From Stenotrophomonas maltophilia (lineage in GTDB: Bacteria; Pseudomonadota; Gammaproteobacteria; Xanthomonadales; Xanthomonadaceae): a DNA stretch of 64,000 nucleotides. The translations under genes and the position numbers were made by a program. The notes beneath the pieces were generated by a model. It searched no databases and had not been told where the DNA came from. It saw nothing but the letters and a program-made list of their open reading frames with translations. Positions 7,867 through 16,781 of this stretch are shown here, one piece after another (within the stretch, counting starts at the first letter, position 1; every line of letters begins with the position of its first letter). The stretch covers positions 220,969-284,968 of the forward strand of contig NZ_NEQV01000006.1 of NCBI RefSeq assembly GCF_002799245.1, given 5' to 3'.

Positions 7867-8256
7867 ATGTCACAGCGTGATGTCGTTTTCCCCGCCGGGC
7901 GCCAGGCCCTGTACGAACGCAACCGTTACTCGCCGGCGATCCGTTCCAATGGCTTCCTGTTCGTTTCCGGCCAGGTCGGTAGCCGCGAGGACGGTTCGCC
8001 CGAGCCGGACTTCGAAGCGCAGGTGCGCCGCGCCTTCGGGAATCTCAATGCGGTGCTGGCCGCTGCGGGCTGCACGTTCGATGACGTGGTCGACGTGACC
8101 GTGTTCCTGGTCGATCCGGAGAAGAACTTCGAGAAGGCCTGGGCAATCGTGCCCGAGTATTGGGGCGAGGCGCCGCACCCGACCCTGACCGGCATCGGCG
8201 TGACCTGGCTGTATGGGTTCCAGTTCGAGATCAAGGTGATCGCGAAGCTGCCGTGA
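7867..8256 (+). CDS. Rid family (YjgF/YER057c/UK114) protein
   Basis: A 129-residue trimeric Rid-fold protein starting MSQRDVVFPAGRQALYERNRYSPA, with FLFVSGQVG and a C-terminal EIKVIAKLP typical of the family. Classical RidA hydrolyses 2-aminoacrylate and other imines using an arginine in a PxR motif. Here the matching stretch reads HPTLTGIGV, so that arginine is replaced by leucine. It therefore probably belongs to one of the Rid4-7-type subfamilies without imine deaminase activity. The start at 7867 fits the family length; the frame upstream is unrelated. It is likely regulated by the divergent LysR protein. Confidence 0.88.
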   Translation: MSQRDVVFPAGRQALYERNRYSPAIRSNGFLFVSGQVGSREDGSPEPDFEAQVRRAFGNLNAVLAAAGCTFDDVVDVTVFLVDPEKNFEKAWAIVPEYWGEAPHPTLTGIGVTWLYGFQFEIKVIAKLP

Positions 8257-8556
8257 CCATTACTGTAGAGCCGAGCCCATGCTCGGCTGGTCGTACGAAA
8301 GCAGCCGAGCGTGGGCTCGGCTCTACAGACGGCATCCCGGTGTCCGACCCCACTGGCCGGAAGGCGTGTCGACCAAGGTCGACACCTACCAGAGCACATG
8401 TGCGCGGCGCACCCGAACGGCGGGTTGGGGTCAGAGCCCTTTCCCGAGGAAAGGGATCCGACCCCACGCCACCCACCTGAACGGGAGATTCCGACGGATT
8501 CCCGAAGCGGCCATTGATATTGTATCCGGCGAAAACCGCTTGCTAGCCTCCCCTTC
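8257..8556. repeat. Mixed REP-element gap (SMAG pair, GTCGACC and GGGGTCAGA hairpins)
   Basis: The 300-base gap contains a head-to-head SMAG pair at 8273-8328, a short hairpin GTCGACC-AA-GGTCGAC near 8369, and a GGGGTCAGAGCCCTTTC/GAAAGGGATCCGACCCC hairpin at 8427-8465. The last 90 bases are A+T richer and should hold the promoter of the metal-efflux operon. No coding frame is convincing. Confidence 0.8.
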
Positions 8557-8889
8557 ATGCGCTGGATCACCCGCCACCTCCGTTCGACCCTGCTGATGCT
8601 GCTGATGGCGGCGTTCGTGGTCGTGCCGGTGGCCGACGCGCTGGCATGCACGGTGGAACCGCACGCCAGCACGGTGCATGTGGAATCCACACCGGATTCC
8701 GATGGCGATACCGACGGCAAGCATGTCGGCGCCTGTGGCCACAACCACTGCCACCACTCCAATCTGAGCCTGCCGGCCAGTACCCTCGCCGCCTTCGGTG
8801 CGCCACTGCCGGCGCGCTGGATGAATGCCGGCGACGCGGCGACCTATGCGGTTGCCCAGGATGAATTGACGCGTCCTCCCCGGGCGTGA
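8557..8889 (+). CDS. His/Cys-rich secreted protein of the metal-efflux operon (CzcI-like)
   Basis: A 110-residue protein with an N-terminal signal sequence (hydrophobic residues 11-28, then ADALA) and a candidate metal-binding cluster HVGACGHNHCHH at residues 56-67. The stretch DSDGDTDG before it is acidic. It is the first gene of the czcCBA-type operon, 56 bases upstream of czcC. Small His-rich periplasmic proteins at this position (CzcI and relatives) are thought to bind or sense metal in C. metallidurans. The similarity here is of position and composition rather than clear sequence identity. Confidence 0.75.
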   Translation: MRWITRHLRSTLLMLLMAAFVVVPVADALACTVEPHASTVHVESTPDSDGDTDGKHVGACGHNHCHHSNLSLPASTLAAFGAPLPARWMNAGDAATYAVAQDELTRPPRA

Positions 8890-8945
8890 GTTGAGCGCGT
8901 CCCGCATTCGCGGGCTTCGGTTCCCCTCACCTCCGGAAATTTTTC

Positions 8946-10199
8946 ATGTCGACCCTGACACGTCGGCCGCTGCGTGCGGCCGGGCTGGTCGTCGCTGTGT
9001 TGCTGGGCCTGGCCCCGGCAGCATCGGTGATGGCGCAAGCCGCTCCTTCCTACGACACCCTGCTTGAACGCCTGGACCAGCTGCCCGGCACCCGCGTCGG
9101 CACGGCGCTGGCCGAGGCCGCCGATGCGCGCGCCGACCAGGCCCGCGCATTGCCCAACCCTTCCCTGTCCTGGTCTGCCGAAAATGCCTGGGGCACCGGC
9201 TCCTATGGCGGCATGGGCAAGGCCGACAGTGTGCTTACCCTGTCCCAGCCGCTGGAGGTCTGGGGGCAGCGCGGCGCGCGCGTCCGTGCCGCCCGCGCCG
9301 AGGCACAGGCGGCCAACCTGCGTGGCACCCAGAGCCGCAGCGACGTGGCCAGCCAGCTGGCGGTGGTCTACGCACAGGCGGAAAGTGCACTGCGCCGCTA
9401 CGCCCTGGCCGAAGAGGCACTGAGCCTCACCCGCGATGACGCCGACGCTGTCAACGCGATGGTCAGGCAAGGGCGCGAACCGCAGCTGCGCGCGGTGCAG
9501 GCGCAGAGCGAGGTGGCCAATGCCAGCGCCTCGCTGGATGAGGCGCAGGCCTTCCGCGACGCCGCGCTGGCCCGCCTGGCCGGTGCCGCGCTGCTGGATG
9601 CGCCGGTGCAGTCGATCGACAACAGCCTGCTCGACCGTGCCCCGCCGCTGCCTCGTGGTGCGACCGATGTGGCGCTGGCGGTGCGCATCGCCGAGGCCGA
9701 AGCCGATGCGGCCGGCAAGCTGGTCGACGTGGAGCGCAAGCGCGCCCTGCCCGACCTCAGCGTCACCGCCGCGCAGACCCGCTTCCGCGAAGGCGGCGAG
9801 CGTGCCTACAACCTCGGGGTCAGCCTCAGCATCCCGCTGTTCGACCGCAACCGCGGTGGCATCCGCGCCGCCAATGCCGACCAGCGCGCGGCCGAGGCAC
9901 GCCTGGACCAGCAGCGCCGCGACAGCGAGGCCGCACGCCTCTCCGCCGTGGCCGGACTGAAAGCGGCCGGCAGCCGTACCCGGGCCGCCGATGAAAGCGT
10001 GGTCGCCGCCGAAGAGGCGTATCGCCTGGCCCGCGTCGGCTTCGACGCCGGACGCATCTCGCAGCTGGAACTGCGCAGCACGCGCAGCGCCCTCATCGCC
10101 GCCCGCGGCACCGCCGTGGATGCGCGCCTGTCGCGCGTCGGCGCGGAAATCGATCTTGCCCGCCTTGAAGGGCGCGCACCTTTTGTGGAGGCCAAATGA
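8946..10199 (+). CDS. czcC: TolC-family outer-membrane channel, CzcC type
   Basis: Outer-membrane factor of a tripartite metal efflux pump, 417 aa, with a signal peptide (cleavage near VMAQA) and two OEP repeats that form the trimeric beta-barrel and alpha-helical tunnel. Segments such as RALPNPSLSWSAEN and LTLSQPLEVWGQR are typical of the CzcC branch. Long alanine-rich coiled-coil helices fill the centre. The stop codon overlaps the start of czcB (ATGA), indicating translational coupling. Assigned by family and operon order; the exported metal cannot be read from this subunit. Confidence 0.9.
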   Translation: MSTLTRRPLRAAGLVVAVLLGLAPAASVMAQAAPSYDTLLERLDQLPGTRVGTALAEAADARADQARALPNPSLSWSAENAWGTGSYGGMGKADSVLTLSQPLEVWGQRGARVRAARAEAQAANLRGTQSRSDVASQLAVVYAQAESALRRYALAEEALSLTRDDADAVNAMVRQGREPQLRAVQAQSEVANASASLDEAQAFRDAALARLAGAALLDAPVQSIDNSLLDRAPPLPRGATDVALAVRIAEAEADAAGKLVDVERKRALPDLSVTAAQTRFREGGERAYNLGVSLSIPLFDRNRGGIRAANADQRAAEARLDQQRRDSEAARLSAVAGLKAAGSRTRAADESVVAAEEAYRLARVGFDAGRISQLELRSTRSALIAARGTAVDARLSRVGAEIDLARLEGRAPFVEAK

Positions 10200-11401
10200 C
10201 TCTCTCCCGTACTTTCCCGCTGATCGGCGGCGTGCTGCTGACCGTCCTGCTGGCCGGCTGCGCTGGCAATGCGCAGACGCCTGCAAATGAAGACCCCGCT
10301 GCGGCCAAGGCCGGCACGGACGACGGCCATGGCCATGCGACCGACAGCAAGGAGGCCAAGGCCGAATCCGCGAAAGCGCCCGCCGACGCTGATGAGGGTG
10401 TCGTGCAGTTGACGCCTGAGCAGATCAAGGCATCCGGAATTGAAGTCGTCGCGATCGGTCGCGGTGGCGGCGGCTCCACGCGCCTGTCCGGCCGGGTCGA
10501 ACCGTCGGTCGGTGCACGCGCCTCGGTGGCTTCGACCGTGACCGGCCGCGTCGAGCGCGTGCTGGTCGCGCCGGGCACGGCGGTGAAGCAGAACCAGGCA
10601 TTGGCCATCGTGGTCAGTGGTGAGGCTGCGGTGTTCCGTGCCAATGCGCTGGCCGCATCGGCCGAGGCCGAGGCCGCACGCCTGGCCTATGGCCGTGACA
10701 AGGCGCTGGTCGACCAGGGCGTGGTCGCCCGCCAGGAAATGGAAGCCTCGCGCGCACGTTCGCTGGCGGCACAGGCCCAGGCCGCGGCCGCGCAGGCCCA
10801 GGCCGCCGCCAACGGTGCGCCCGATGCCAGTGGCCGCGTGCGCATCACCAGTCCGGTGGCCGGCATCGTCGGCAACGTGCAGGTCACTCCGGGTGGTGTG
10901 GTCGCCGCCGGCAGCGCAGTAGCCGATGTCGCCGACCCGGCAATGAACGAGCTGGTGTTCACCGCGCCGCCGGCGCTGGCCGCGCAGGTCACGCCGGGCA
11001 TGAAGCTGGAGGTGAGCGTACCGGGCGGCAGCTTCACCGCCACCGTCACCGGTTCGGCCGCCGATGTGCGCCAGCAGGGCGGCGTCGCGGTGATCCGTGC
11101 CACGCCGGTGAATGCCGCGTTGCCGCCGGCCGGTTCGCCGGTCTCGGCCGTGGTGGTCACCGAAGGCCAGGAGGGCTCGCTCAGTGTGCCCGCCGATGCA
11201 GTGCAGAACGTCGATGGCAGCAGTGCGGTGTTCGTCGCCGTCGAAGGCGGCTTCAAGGCGCAGCCAGTCCTGGCCGGGCGCCGTGCCGGTGACCGCATCG
11301 AGATCCTCGGTGGGCTGACCGGCAGCGAGCGCATCGTCGGTGCCAATGCCTTCCTGCTCAAGGCCGAACTGGCCAAGGGCGAAGCCGAGCACGGCCACTG
11401 A
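10196..11401 (+). CDS. czcB: Periplasmic adaptor of metal RND pump, CzcB type (lipoprotein)
   Basis: Membrane-fusion protein of 401 aa linking CzcA and CzcC. A lipobox LLAGC gives a lipidated cysteine at residue 22. This is followed by a low-complexity linker with DDGHGHATDSKEA, a possible metal-binding tail. Then come the barrel-sandwich hybrid halves (VLVAPGTAVKQNQALAIV and VRITSPVAGIVGNVQVTPGG) separated by a helical hairpin of alanine/glutamine heptads. The gene overlaps czcC by 4 bases and czcA starts 10 bases after it. Confidence 0.92.
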   Translation: MTLSRTFPLIGGVLLTVLLAGCAGNAQTPANEDPAAAKAGTDDGHGHATDSKEAKAESAKAPADADEGVVQLTPEQIKASGIEVVAIGRGGGGSTRLSGRVEPSVGARASVASTVTGRVERVLVAPGTAVKQNQALAIVVSGEAAVFRANALAASAEAEAARLAYGRDKALVDQGVVARQEMEASRARSLAAQAQAAAAQAQAAANGAPDASGRVRITSPVAGIVGNVQVTPGGVVAAGSAVADVADPAMNELVFTAPPALAAQVTPGMKLEVSVPGGSFTATVTGSAADVRQQGGVAVIRATPVNAALPPAGSPVSAVVVTEGQEGSLSVPADAVQNVDGSSAVFVAVEGGFKAQPVLAGRRAGDRIEILGGLTGSERIVGANAFLLKAELAKGEAEHGH

Positions 11402-11411
11402 GGAGGCGACC

Positions 11412-14400
11412 ATGTTCAAGCTGATCATTGAAACAGCGGTGCGCCACCGCTGGCTGGTGGTGTTCATGGCGGCGCTGATCGCCGCGGTGGGCCTGTTCCA
11501 GCTGGGCAAGCTGCCGATCGACGCGGTGCCGGACATCACCAACCGCCAGGTGCAGATCAACACGGTGGCACCGGCGCTGACACCGGAGCAGATCGAGCGG
11601 CAGGTGACCTATCCGCTGGAAACCGCGCTGGCCGGCATTCCCGGCCTGACCACCACGCGTTCGTTGTCGCGCAATGGCTTCTCGCAGGTCACCGCGATCT
11701 TCACCGATGCGACCGACATCTACTTCGCGCGCCAGCAGGTGGCCGAGCGCATGCGCGAAGCCTCCGAAGACCTGCCCGATGGTGCGTCACCGATGCTGTC
11801 GCCGGTCACCACCGGCCTCGGCGAGGTGCTGATGTGGACGGTGGACTTCACCACCTTCGATCCGGCCAAGCTGGCCAAGCCCGGTGAAGCGGGCTGGCAG
11901 GCCGGCGAGGTCTACCGCACGCCGGAAGGCAACCTGCTGCGTACACCCGAAGAGCGTGCGACCTACCTGCGCACCGTGCAGGACTGGATCATCGCGCCGC
12001 AGATGCGTTCCAGCCCGGGGCTGGCCGGCGTCGATACGGTCGGCGGCTACGTGAAGGAGTACGGCGTGCATCCGGACAGCGCCCGGCTGGCCGCGCACGG
12101 CCTCGGCCTGGCCGACCTGGTCACCGCCCTGCAGCGTTCCAACGTGCAGGCCGGTGCCGGTTTCGTACAGCGTGCCGGTGAAGGCCTGGTGGTGCGAGCC
12201 GATGGCCTGGCGCTGACCACCGACGATCTGGCACAGGCCCCGGTGGCCACCCGCAATGGCGTGGTGGTGCGCGTTGCCGATGTGGCCGAGGTCGAACTCA
12301 GCCGCGCGCCGCGCCTGGGTGCGGCCAGCCGCAATGGCCATGAAGCCGTGCTGGGTACCGCGCTGATGATCGCCGGTGGCAACAGCCGCACCGTGGCCCA
12401 GGCCGCCGCTGCGCGCCTGGAACAGGTGAACAAGTCGCTGCCGGCCGACATCGTGGCCGCGCCGGTGCTGGACCGCAGCGTGCTGGTCAATTCCACCATC
12501 AAGACCGTGGCCAAGAACCTCACCGAGGGCGCGCTGCTGGTGGTGGTGGTGCTGTTCCTGCTGCTGGGCAACCTGCGTGCAGCGACGATCACCGCGCTGG
12601 TGATTCCGCTGTCGTTCCTGTTTGCAGTGATCGGCATGAACCGCTTCGGCATCAGCGGCAACCTGATGAGCCTGGGTGCGCTGGACTTCGGCATCCTGGT
12701 GGACGGTGCGGTGATCGTGGTCGAATCGACCCTGCTGATGCTGGGCCAGCGCCGCGCCGAGCTGGGCCGTGCATTGACCGCCATGGAACGCCTGCGCGTA
12801 GCCGCCGATTCGGCACTCAAGATGGCGCGACCGGCGGCGTTCGGCCAGCTGATCATCCTGCTGGTGTTCGCGCCGATCCTCACCCTGGAAGGTGTGGAGG
12901 GCAAGACGTTCCACCCGATGGCAGCGACCTTCATGCTGGCCCTGGTCGGTGCCTTCATCTTCTCCTTCACCTTCGTGCCGGCGATGGCTGCACTGCTGGT
13001 GCGCGAGCCCAAGGTGAAGGACGGTGAGGCGCATGCGGACGATGGCGAGCACGAGACGAAACTGATCCGCGTGCTGCGTGCGCGCATCGAGCCGGTGGTC
13101 CGCAAGGCCGTGGCGCATCCGCGCACGGTGCTGGCTGGTGCGGTGATGATGGTGGTGGTGGGCATCGGCTCGTTCTCGCTGCTGGGCCGCGAGTTCATGC
13201 CGACGCTGGACGAAGGCAACGTGGCGATGCAGGCCCTGCGCGTACCGTCGACCTCGCTGGAGCAGTCACTGGCGATGCAGCTGGCACTTGAGAAGGCGAT
13301 CGCCAAACAGCCGGAAGTGGAAACCGTGTTCTCGCGTACCGGTACCGCCGAGGCGGCGATCGACCCGATGCCGACCAACATCTCCGACAGCGTGATCGTG
13401 CTGAAGCCGCGCAAGGACTGGCCCGATCCGAAGCTGGGCAAGGACGCTCTGGTTGCGCGCTTCGAGAAGCTGGCCGGGCAGCAGCTGGGCAACAGCTTCG
13501 AGTTCAGCCAGCCGATCGAGCTGCGCTTCAACGAGCTGATTTCCGGCGTGCGTACCGACCTGGCAGTGATGATCTTCGGCGATGACTTCAGCCAGCTGCA
13601 GAAGGTCGCCGACCAGGTGGCACTGAAGCTGCGTGCGGTGAACGGCGCGGCCGACGTGCGGGTGGAACAGATCTCCGGCCTGCCCACGCTCAACGTGGCG
13701 ATCGACCACGTAGCGGCAGCGCAGTACGGGCTGACCGCTGCGGATGTGAGTGATGCGCTGTCCACCGGCATCGGCGGCACGGCTGCCGGCAAGATCTTCG
13801 AAGGTGATCGCCGCTTCAACGTGGTGGTGCGCCTGGACGATGCCTCGCGCAACGATCCGGACCAGCTGGCCTCGCTGCCGATCGCCACACCGTCCGGGTT
13901 GGTGATCCCGTTGTCGTCGGTGGCGCGCATCACGGTCAGCGAGGGGCCGAACCAGATCAGCCGCAACAACGGCAGCCGTCGCGTGGTGGTGCAGGCCAAC
14001 GTGCGTGGTCGTGACCTGGGCGGTTTCGTCGGCGAGGCGCAGGCGGCGGTGGCCGACGTGGCACTACCGCCGGGTGCCTACCTGACCTGGGGTGGCCAGT
14101 TCGAGAACCTGCAGCGTGCCGAGAAGCGGCTGGCGACGGTGGTACCGGTGGTGTTCCTGCTGATCGGCAGCCTGCTGTTCATGGCCCTGCGCAGCGGCAA
14201 GGAAGCCATTCTGGTGTTCAGCTGCGTGCCATTGGCACTGGTCGGCGGCATCCTCGCGCTGCTGCTGCGTGGCATGCCGTTCTCGGTGTCGGCGGCGGTC
14301 GGCTTCATCGCTGTCTCCGGCGTGGCGACCTTGAATGGCCTGGTACTGATGCAAGCGATCCGCGAACGCCTGGACGCCGGTGACCTGCCGTTGCAGGCAG

Positions 14401-14621
14401 CGATCAACGGTGCGTCCAGCCGCATCCGCGCGGTGCTGACCACGGCGCTGGTGGCGATTGTCGGCTTCATTCCGATGGCCATCGCCAGCGGTTCCGGCGC
14501 GGAGGTGCAGAAGCCGCTGGCGACGGTGGTGATCGGCGGCCTGATCACCGCGACCGTACTGACCCTGCTGGTGCTGCCGACCTTCGCTGCACGGGTGGCC
14601 AAGCCGAGGGCGGTGGGATGA
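11412..14621 (+). CDS. czcA: Heavy-metal RND transporter, CzcA family
   Basis: Inner-membrane proton/metal antiporter of 1069 aa with the usual 12 membrane helices and two large periplasmic loops. The helix-4 motif DFGILVDGAVIVVES places D425, D431 and E438 with the spacing of the proton-relay residues D402/D408/E415 of C. metallidurans CzcA. This points to divalent cations (Zn, Co, Cd or Ni) rather than Cu/Ag, for which CusA lacks the DFG form. The start at 11412 is fixed by AGGAGG at 11401-11406, which overlaps the czcB stop codon. It is the last gene of the operon and a REP pair follows. Confidence 0.95.
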   Translation: MFKLIIETAVRHRWLVVFMAALIAAVGLFQLGKLPIDAVPDITNRQVQINTVAPALTPEQIERQVTYPLETALAGIPGLTTTRSLSRNGFSQVTAIFTDATDIYFARQQVAERMREASEDLPDGASPMLSPVTTGLGEVLMWTVDFTTFDPAKLAKPGEAGWQAGEVYRTPEGNLLRTPEERATYLRTVQDWIIAPQMRSSPGLAGVDTVGGYVKEYGVHPDSARLAAHGLGLADLVTALQRSNVQAGAGFVQRAGEGLVVRADGLALTTDDLAQAPVATRNGVVVRVADVAEVELSRAPRLGAASRNGHEAVLGTALMIAGGNSRTVAQAAAARLEQVNKSLPADIVAAPVLDRSVLVNSTIKTVAKNLTEGALLVVVVLFLLLGNLRAATITALVIPLSFLFAVIGMNRFGISGNLMSLGALDFGILVDGAVIVVESTLLMLGQRRAELGRALTAMERLRVAADSALKMARPAAFGQLIILLVFAPILTLEGVEGKTFHPMAATFMLALVGAFIFSFTFVPAMAALLVREPKVKDGEAHADDGEHETKLIRVLRARIEPVVRKAVAHPRTVLAGAVMMVVVGIGSFSLLGREFMPTLDEGNVAMQALRVPSTSLEQSLAMQLALEKAIAKQPEVETVFSRTGTAEAAIDPMPTNISDSVIVLKPRKDWPDPKLGKDALVARFEKLAGQQLGNSFEFSQPIELRFNELISGVRTDLAVMIFGDDFSQLQKVADQVALKLRAVNGAADVRVEQISGLPTLNVAIDHVAAAQYGLTAADVSDALSTGIGGTAAGKIFEGDRRFNVVVRLDDASRNDPDQLASLPIATPSGLVIPLSSVARITVSEGPNQISRNNGSRRVVVQANVRGRDLGGFVGEAQAAVADVALPPGAYLTWGGQFENLQRAEKRLATVVPVVFLLIGSLLFMALRSGKEAILVFSCVPLALVGGILALLLRGMPFSVSAAVGFIAVSGVATLNGLVLMQAIRERLDAGDLPLQAAINGASSRIRAVLTTALVAIVGFIPMAIASGSGAEVQKPLATVVIGGLITATVLTLLVLPTFAARVAKPRAVG

Positions 14622-14626
14622 GGTTG

Positions 14627-14709
14627 GGGGTCGGAGCCCTTTCCACAGGAAAGGGATCCGACCCCATGACCGGGTCGGATCCCCGCCCATCGGGCGGGGC
14701 TCTGACCCG
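14627..14709. repeat. GGGGTCGGA/CCCTTTC hairpin pair after czcA
   Basis: Hairpin 14627-14665 is a full-length element (GGGGTCGGAGCCCTTTCC...GGAAAGGGATCCGACCCC). Hairpin 14671-14709 is a variant with a GCCCATCGGGC core but the same GGTCGGATCC / TCTGACC ends. They sit between the convergent czcA and DUF885 genes and may also stop transcription from both sides. Confidence 0.8.
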
Positions 14710-14721
14710 ATCACACGACGG

Positions 14722-16494
14722 TCAGGCCTTCTTGCGCTCGGCGATGTAGGCCTGGATCTGCTGTTCCAGCACCGGCAGCGGCACCGAGCCCTGCTTCAGC
14801 AGGGTGTCATGGAAGCCCTTGATGTCGAACTTGTCGCCCAGTTCCTTCTCGGCCTGCGCACGCAGGCGCACGATGGCGATCTCGCCGAGCTTGTAGCTCA
14901 GCGCCTGGCCCGGCCAGGAAATGTAGCGGTCCACTTCAGTGGTCACTTCATGCTCGCTCAGCGCGGTGTGGTCACGCAGGTAGGCCAGCGCCTGCTCGCG
15001 GGTCCAGCCCTTGCTGTGCACGCCGGTGTCGATCACCAGGCGCGCGGCACGCCACATCTCGTAGGTCAGGCGGCCGAAATCCTCGTACGGGGTTTCATAG
15101 ATGCCCATCTCCACGCCCAGCTTCTCGCAGTACAGCGCCCAGCCTTCGCCATAGGCAGAGATGTAGGCGTTGCGGCGGAACTCGGGCAGGTTCTTCTGTT
15201 CGGCGGCGATGGCGCCCTGCAGCGAATGGCCCGGATCGGATTCATGCAGGGTCAGCGCCGGCAGGTTGTACAGCGGGCGCGACGGCAGGTTGTAGGTGTT
15301 GAGCCAGTAGGTGCCCATGCCACCACGGCCGGCGGTCCAGAACGGTGCGATGTCCGGCGGCACCGGCACGATGGTGAAGCGGGCGCGCGGCAACGTCATG
15401 TACTTGCCGAGCTGGCCGTCCGCCCGCTTGGAGATCCACGCGGCACGCGACAGCAGTTCCTCCGGCGTCTTGGCATAGAACTGCGGGTCGGTGCGCAGGA
15501 AGGTCAGGAACTCGGCGAAGCTGCCCTTGAACTTCACCTGCTTGATGATGTCGTTCATTTCCTTCTGGATACGCTCGACCTCACCCAGGCCGATGCGGTG
15601 GATCTCGTCCGGCGACAGGTCCAGCGTGGTGTATTCGTGGATCTGCTGCCTGTAGTACGCCTTGCCGTCCGGCATTGCTTCGGCGGCCAGGGTGGTGCGC
15701 GCCTGCGGCACGTACTCGTTGACGAAGAAGCTGCGCAGCTGCTGGAACGCCGGCACCACCTTGCCGCTGATCGCCGCGCGCGCCTGCGCCTGCAGCTTGG
15801 CCTGTTCGGCGGCCGGGATGCTGTTGGGCAGCTTCTTGAACGGCGCGTACAGCGGCGACTCGGTCGGGTCCTTCAGTTCGGCAACGGTGGCGATGGACAC
15901 TTCGCGACCATCGAGCACGGCGCGCGGCACGCTGAAGCCACGCTTCAGGCCGGCCCGCATGTTTTCGGTCTGCTGGTCGAAGTAGCGCGGCACATCGTTC
16001 AGGCGTGCGATGTAGTTCTGGTAGTCCTGCGCGGTCTTCATCTCGCGCCGGGCCATGAAGGACAGGTTGGACCAGAACGAGGAATCGGCGTTGAACGGCA
16101 TCTCGTAGCCGCGCAGGCGCGTCTCTTCGGCCAGGTTGAACACCTGGTCGTGGTAGATCGCGTAGTTGACCTGGTTGTCGGGCGAGAGGGTCTTCGGGTC
16201 GATCTTCTTCAGCGCGGCCAGGGTCTCGTCCCACACCTTCAGGCGTGCCTGCTGCGCGGCCGGGCCGATGTCGGGCATGCGGGTGGCGTTGGCCGGGGCG
16301 TCTTCGTCCTCGCTGGCCTCGCCGCCACCCTGCTGGCGCCACTTCCATTCCTTCTCGTACAGCGCGCGGAAGGCGGCATCGGCGGGCGATTCGGTAGCCA
16401 CGCTGGCGGGCGCGGCGGCGGCGGGCGGCACGGCCAGGGCCACGGCGGGGGCGGACAGGGCGATCAACAGGGCAACGGCAAGACGGGTTTTCAC
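14722..16494 (-). CDS. DUF885 family secreted peptidase-like protein
   Basis: A 590-residue protein with a signal peptide (VKTRLAVALLIALSAPAVALA) and the family signature HESDPGH at about residues 417-423, followed by GEGWALYCEKLG near 449. This His-Glu...His arrangement resembles a thermolysin-like zinc site, and the family is usually classed as metallopeptidase-like with unknown substrate. The start is taken as GTG at 16494 because the signal peptide begins there; the open frame continues upstream to 16605 without coding character. It is convergent with czcA. Confidence 0.88.
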   Translation of the reverse strand: MKTRLAVALLIALSAPAVALAVPPAAAAPASVATESPADAAFRALYEKEWKWRQQGGGEASEDEDAPANATRMPDIGPAAQQARLKVWDETLAALKKIDPKTLSPDNQVNYAIYHDQVFNLAEETRLRGYEMPFNADSSFWSNLSFMARREMKTAQDYQNYIARLNDVPRYFDQQTENMRAGLKRGFSVPRAVLDGREVSIATVAELKDPTESPLYAPFKKLPNSIPAAEQAKLQAQARAAISGKVVPAFQQLRSFFVNEYVPQARTTLAAEAMPDGKAYYRQQIHEYTTLDLSPDEIHRIGLGEVERIQKEMNDIIKQVKFKGSFAEFLTFLRTDPQFYAKTPEELLSRAAWISKRADGQLGKYMTLPRARFTIVPVPPDIAPFWTAGRGGMGTYWLNTYNLPSRPLYNLPALTLHESDPGHSLQGAIAAEQKNLPEFRRNAYISAYGEGWALYCEKLGVEMGIYETPYEDFGRLTYEMWRAARLVIDTGVHSKGWTREQALAYLRDHTALSEHEVTTEVDRYISWPGQALSYKLGEIAIVRLRAQAEKELGDKFDIKGFHDTLLKQGSVPLPVLEQQIQAYIAERKKA

Positions 16495-16613
16495 GAGCAC
16501 AGGTTCCCGGGAAGGCAGACCCCGATGATGGCACCGCCCACAGCGCATGGCATGGGACGAAGGTCCTGCCTGCGCCGCAGGCAGGGCCGGGACCCCAGCG
16601 CCCAAGGCGCGAG

Positions 16614-16700
16614 GTAGAGCCGACCGCTGGTCGGCTGCTCTTCGCAGAACGGATGAATCCCCCGCACTGCACGCGGTAGTCGACTGGCCGTCGACCCTAC
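16614..16700. repeat. REP-like hairpins upstream of DUF885 gene
   Basis: GTAGAGCCGACC-GCT-GGTCGGCT (16615-16638) and a shorter GTCGACTGGCCGTCGAC hairpin near 16678-16694. Both belong to the TAGAGCC/GCCGAC families seen across the window. Confidence 0.65.
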
Positions 16701-16730
16701 CCCGTCACCTCTGACGACGGCGGACAGAAT

Positions 16731-16755
16731 GGGGCCCGGCCTGCCGCCGGGCCCC
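16731..16755. terminator. GC-rich hairpin after the astacin gene
   Basis: A perfect 10-bp stem GGGGCCCGGC/GCCGGGCCCC with a 5-base loop lies 27 bases after the metalloprotease stop codon. There is no clear U tract on the minus strand, so termination is likely but not certain. Confidence 0.45.
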
Positions 16756-16781
16756 TTGTCAATGATGGGAAGACTTCCCCG

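Noticed and set aside
16495..16605. Longer N-terminus of the DUF885 protein
   Set aside because: The extra 37 codons are Cys/Arg/Pro-rich and precede a clean signal peptide that begins at the GTG at 16494.
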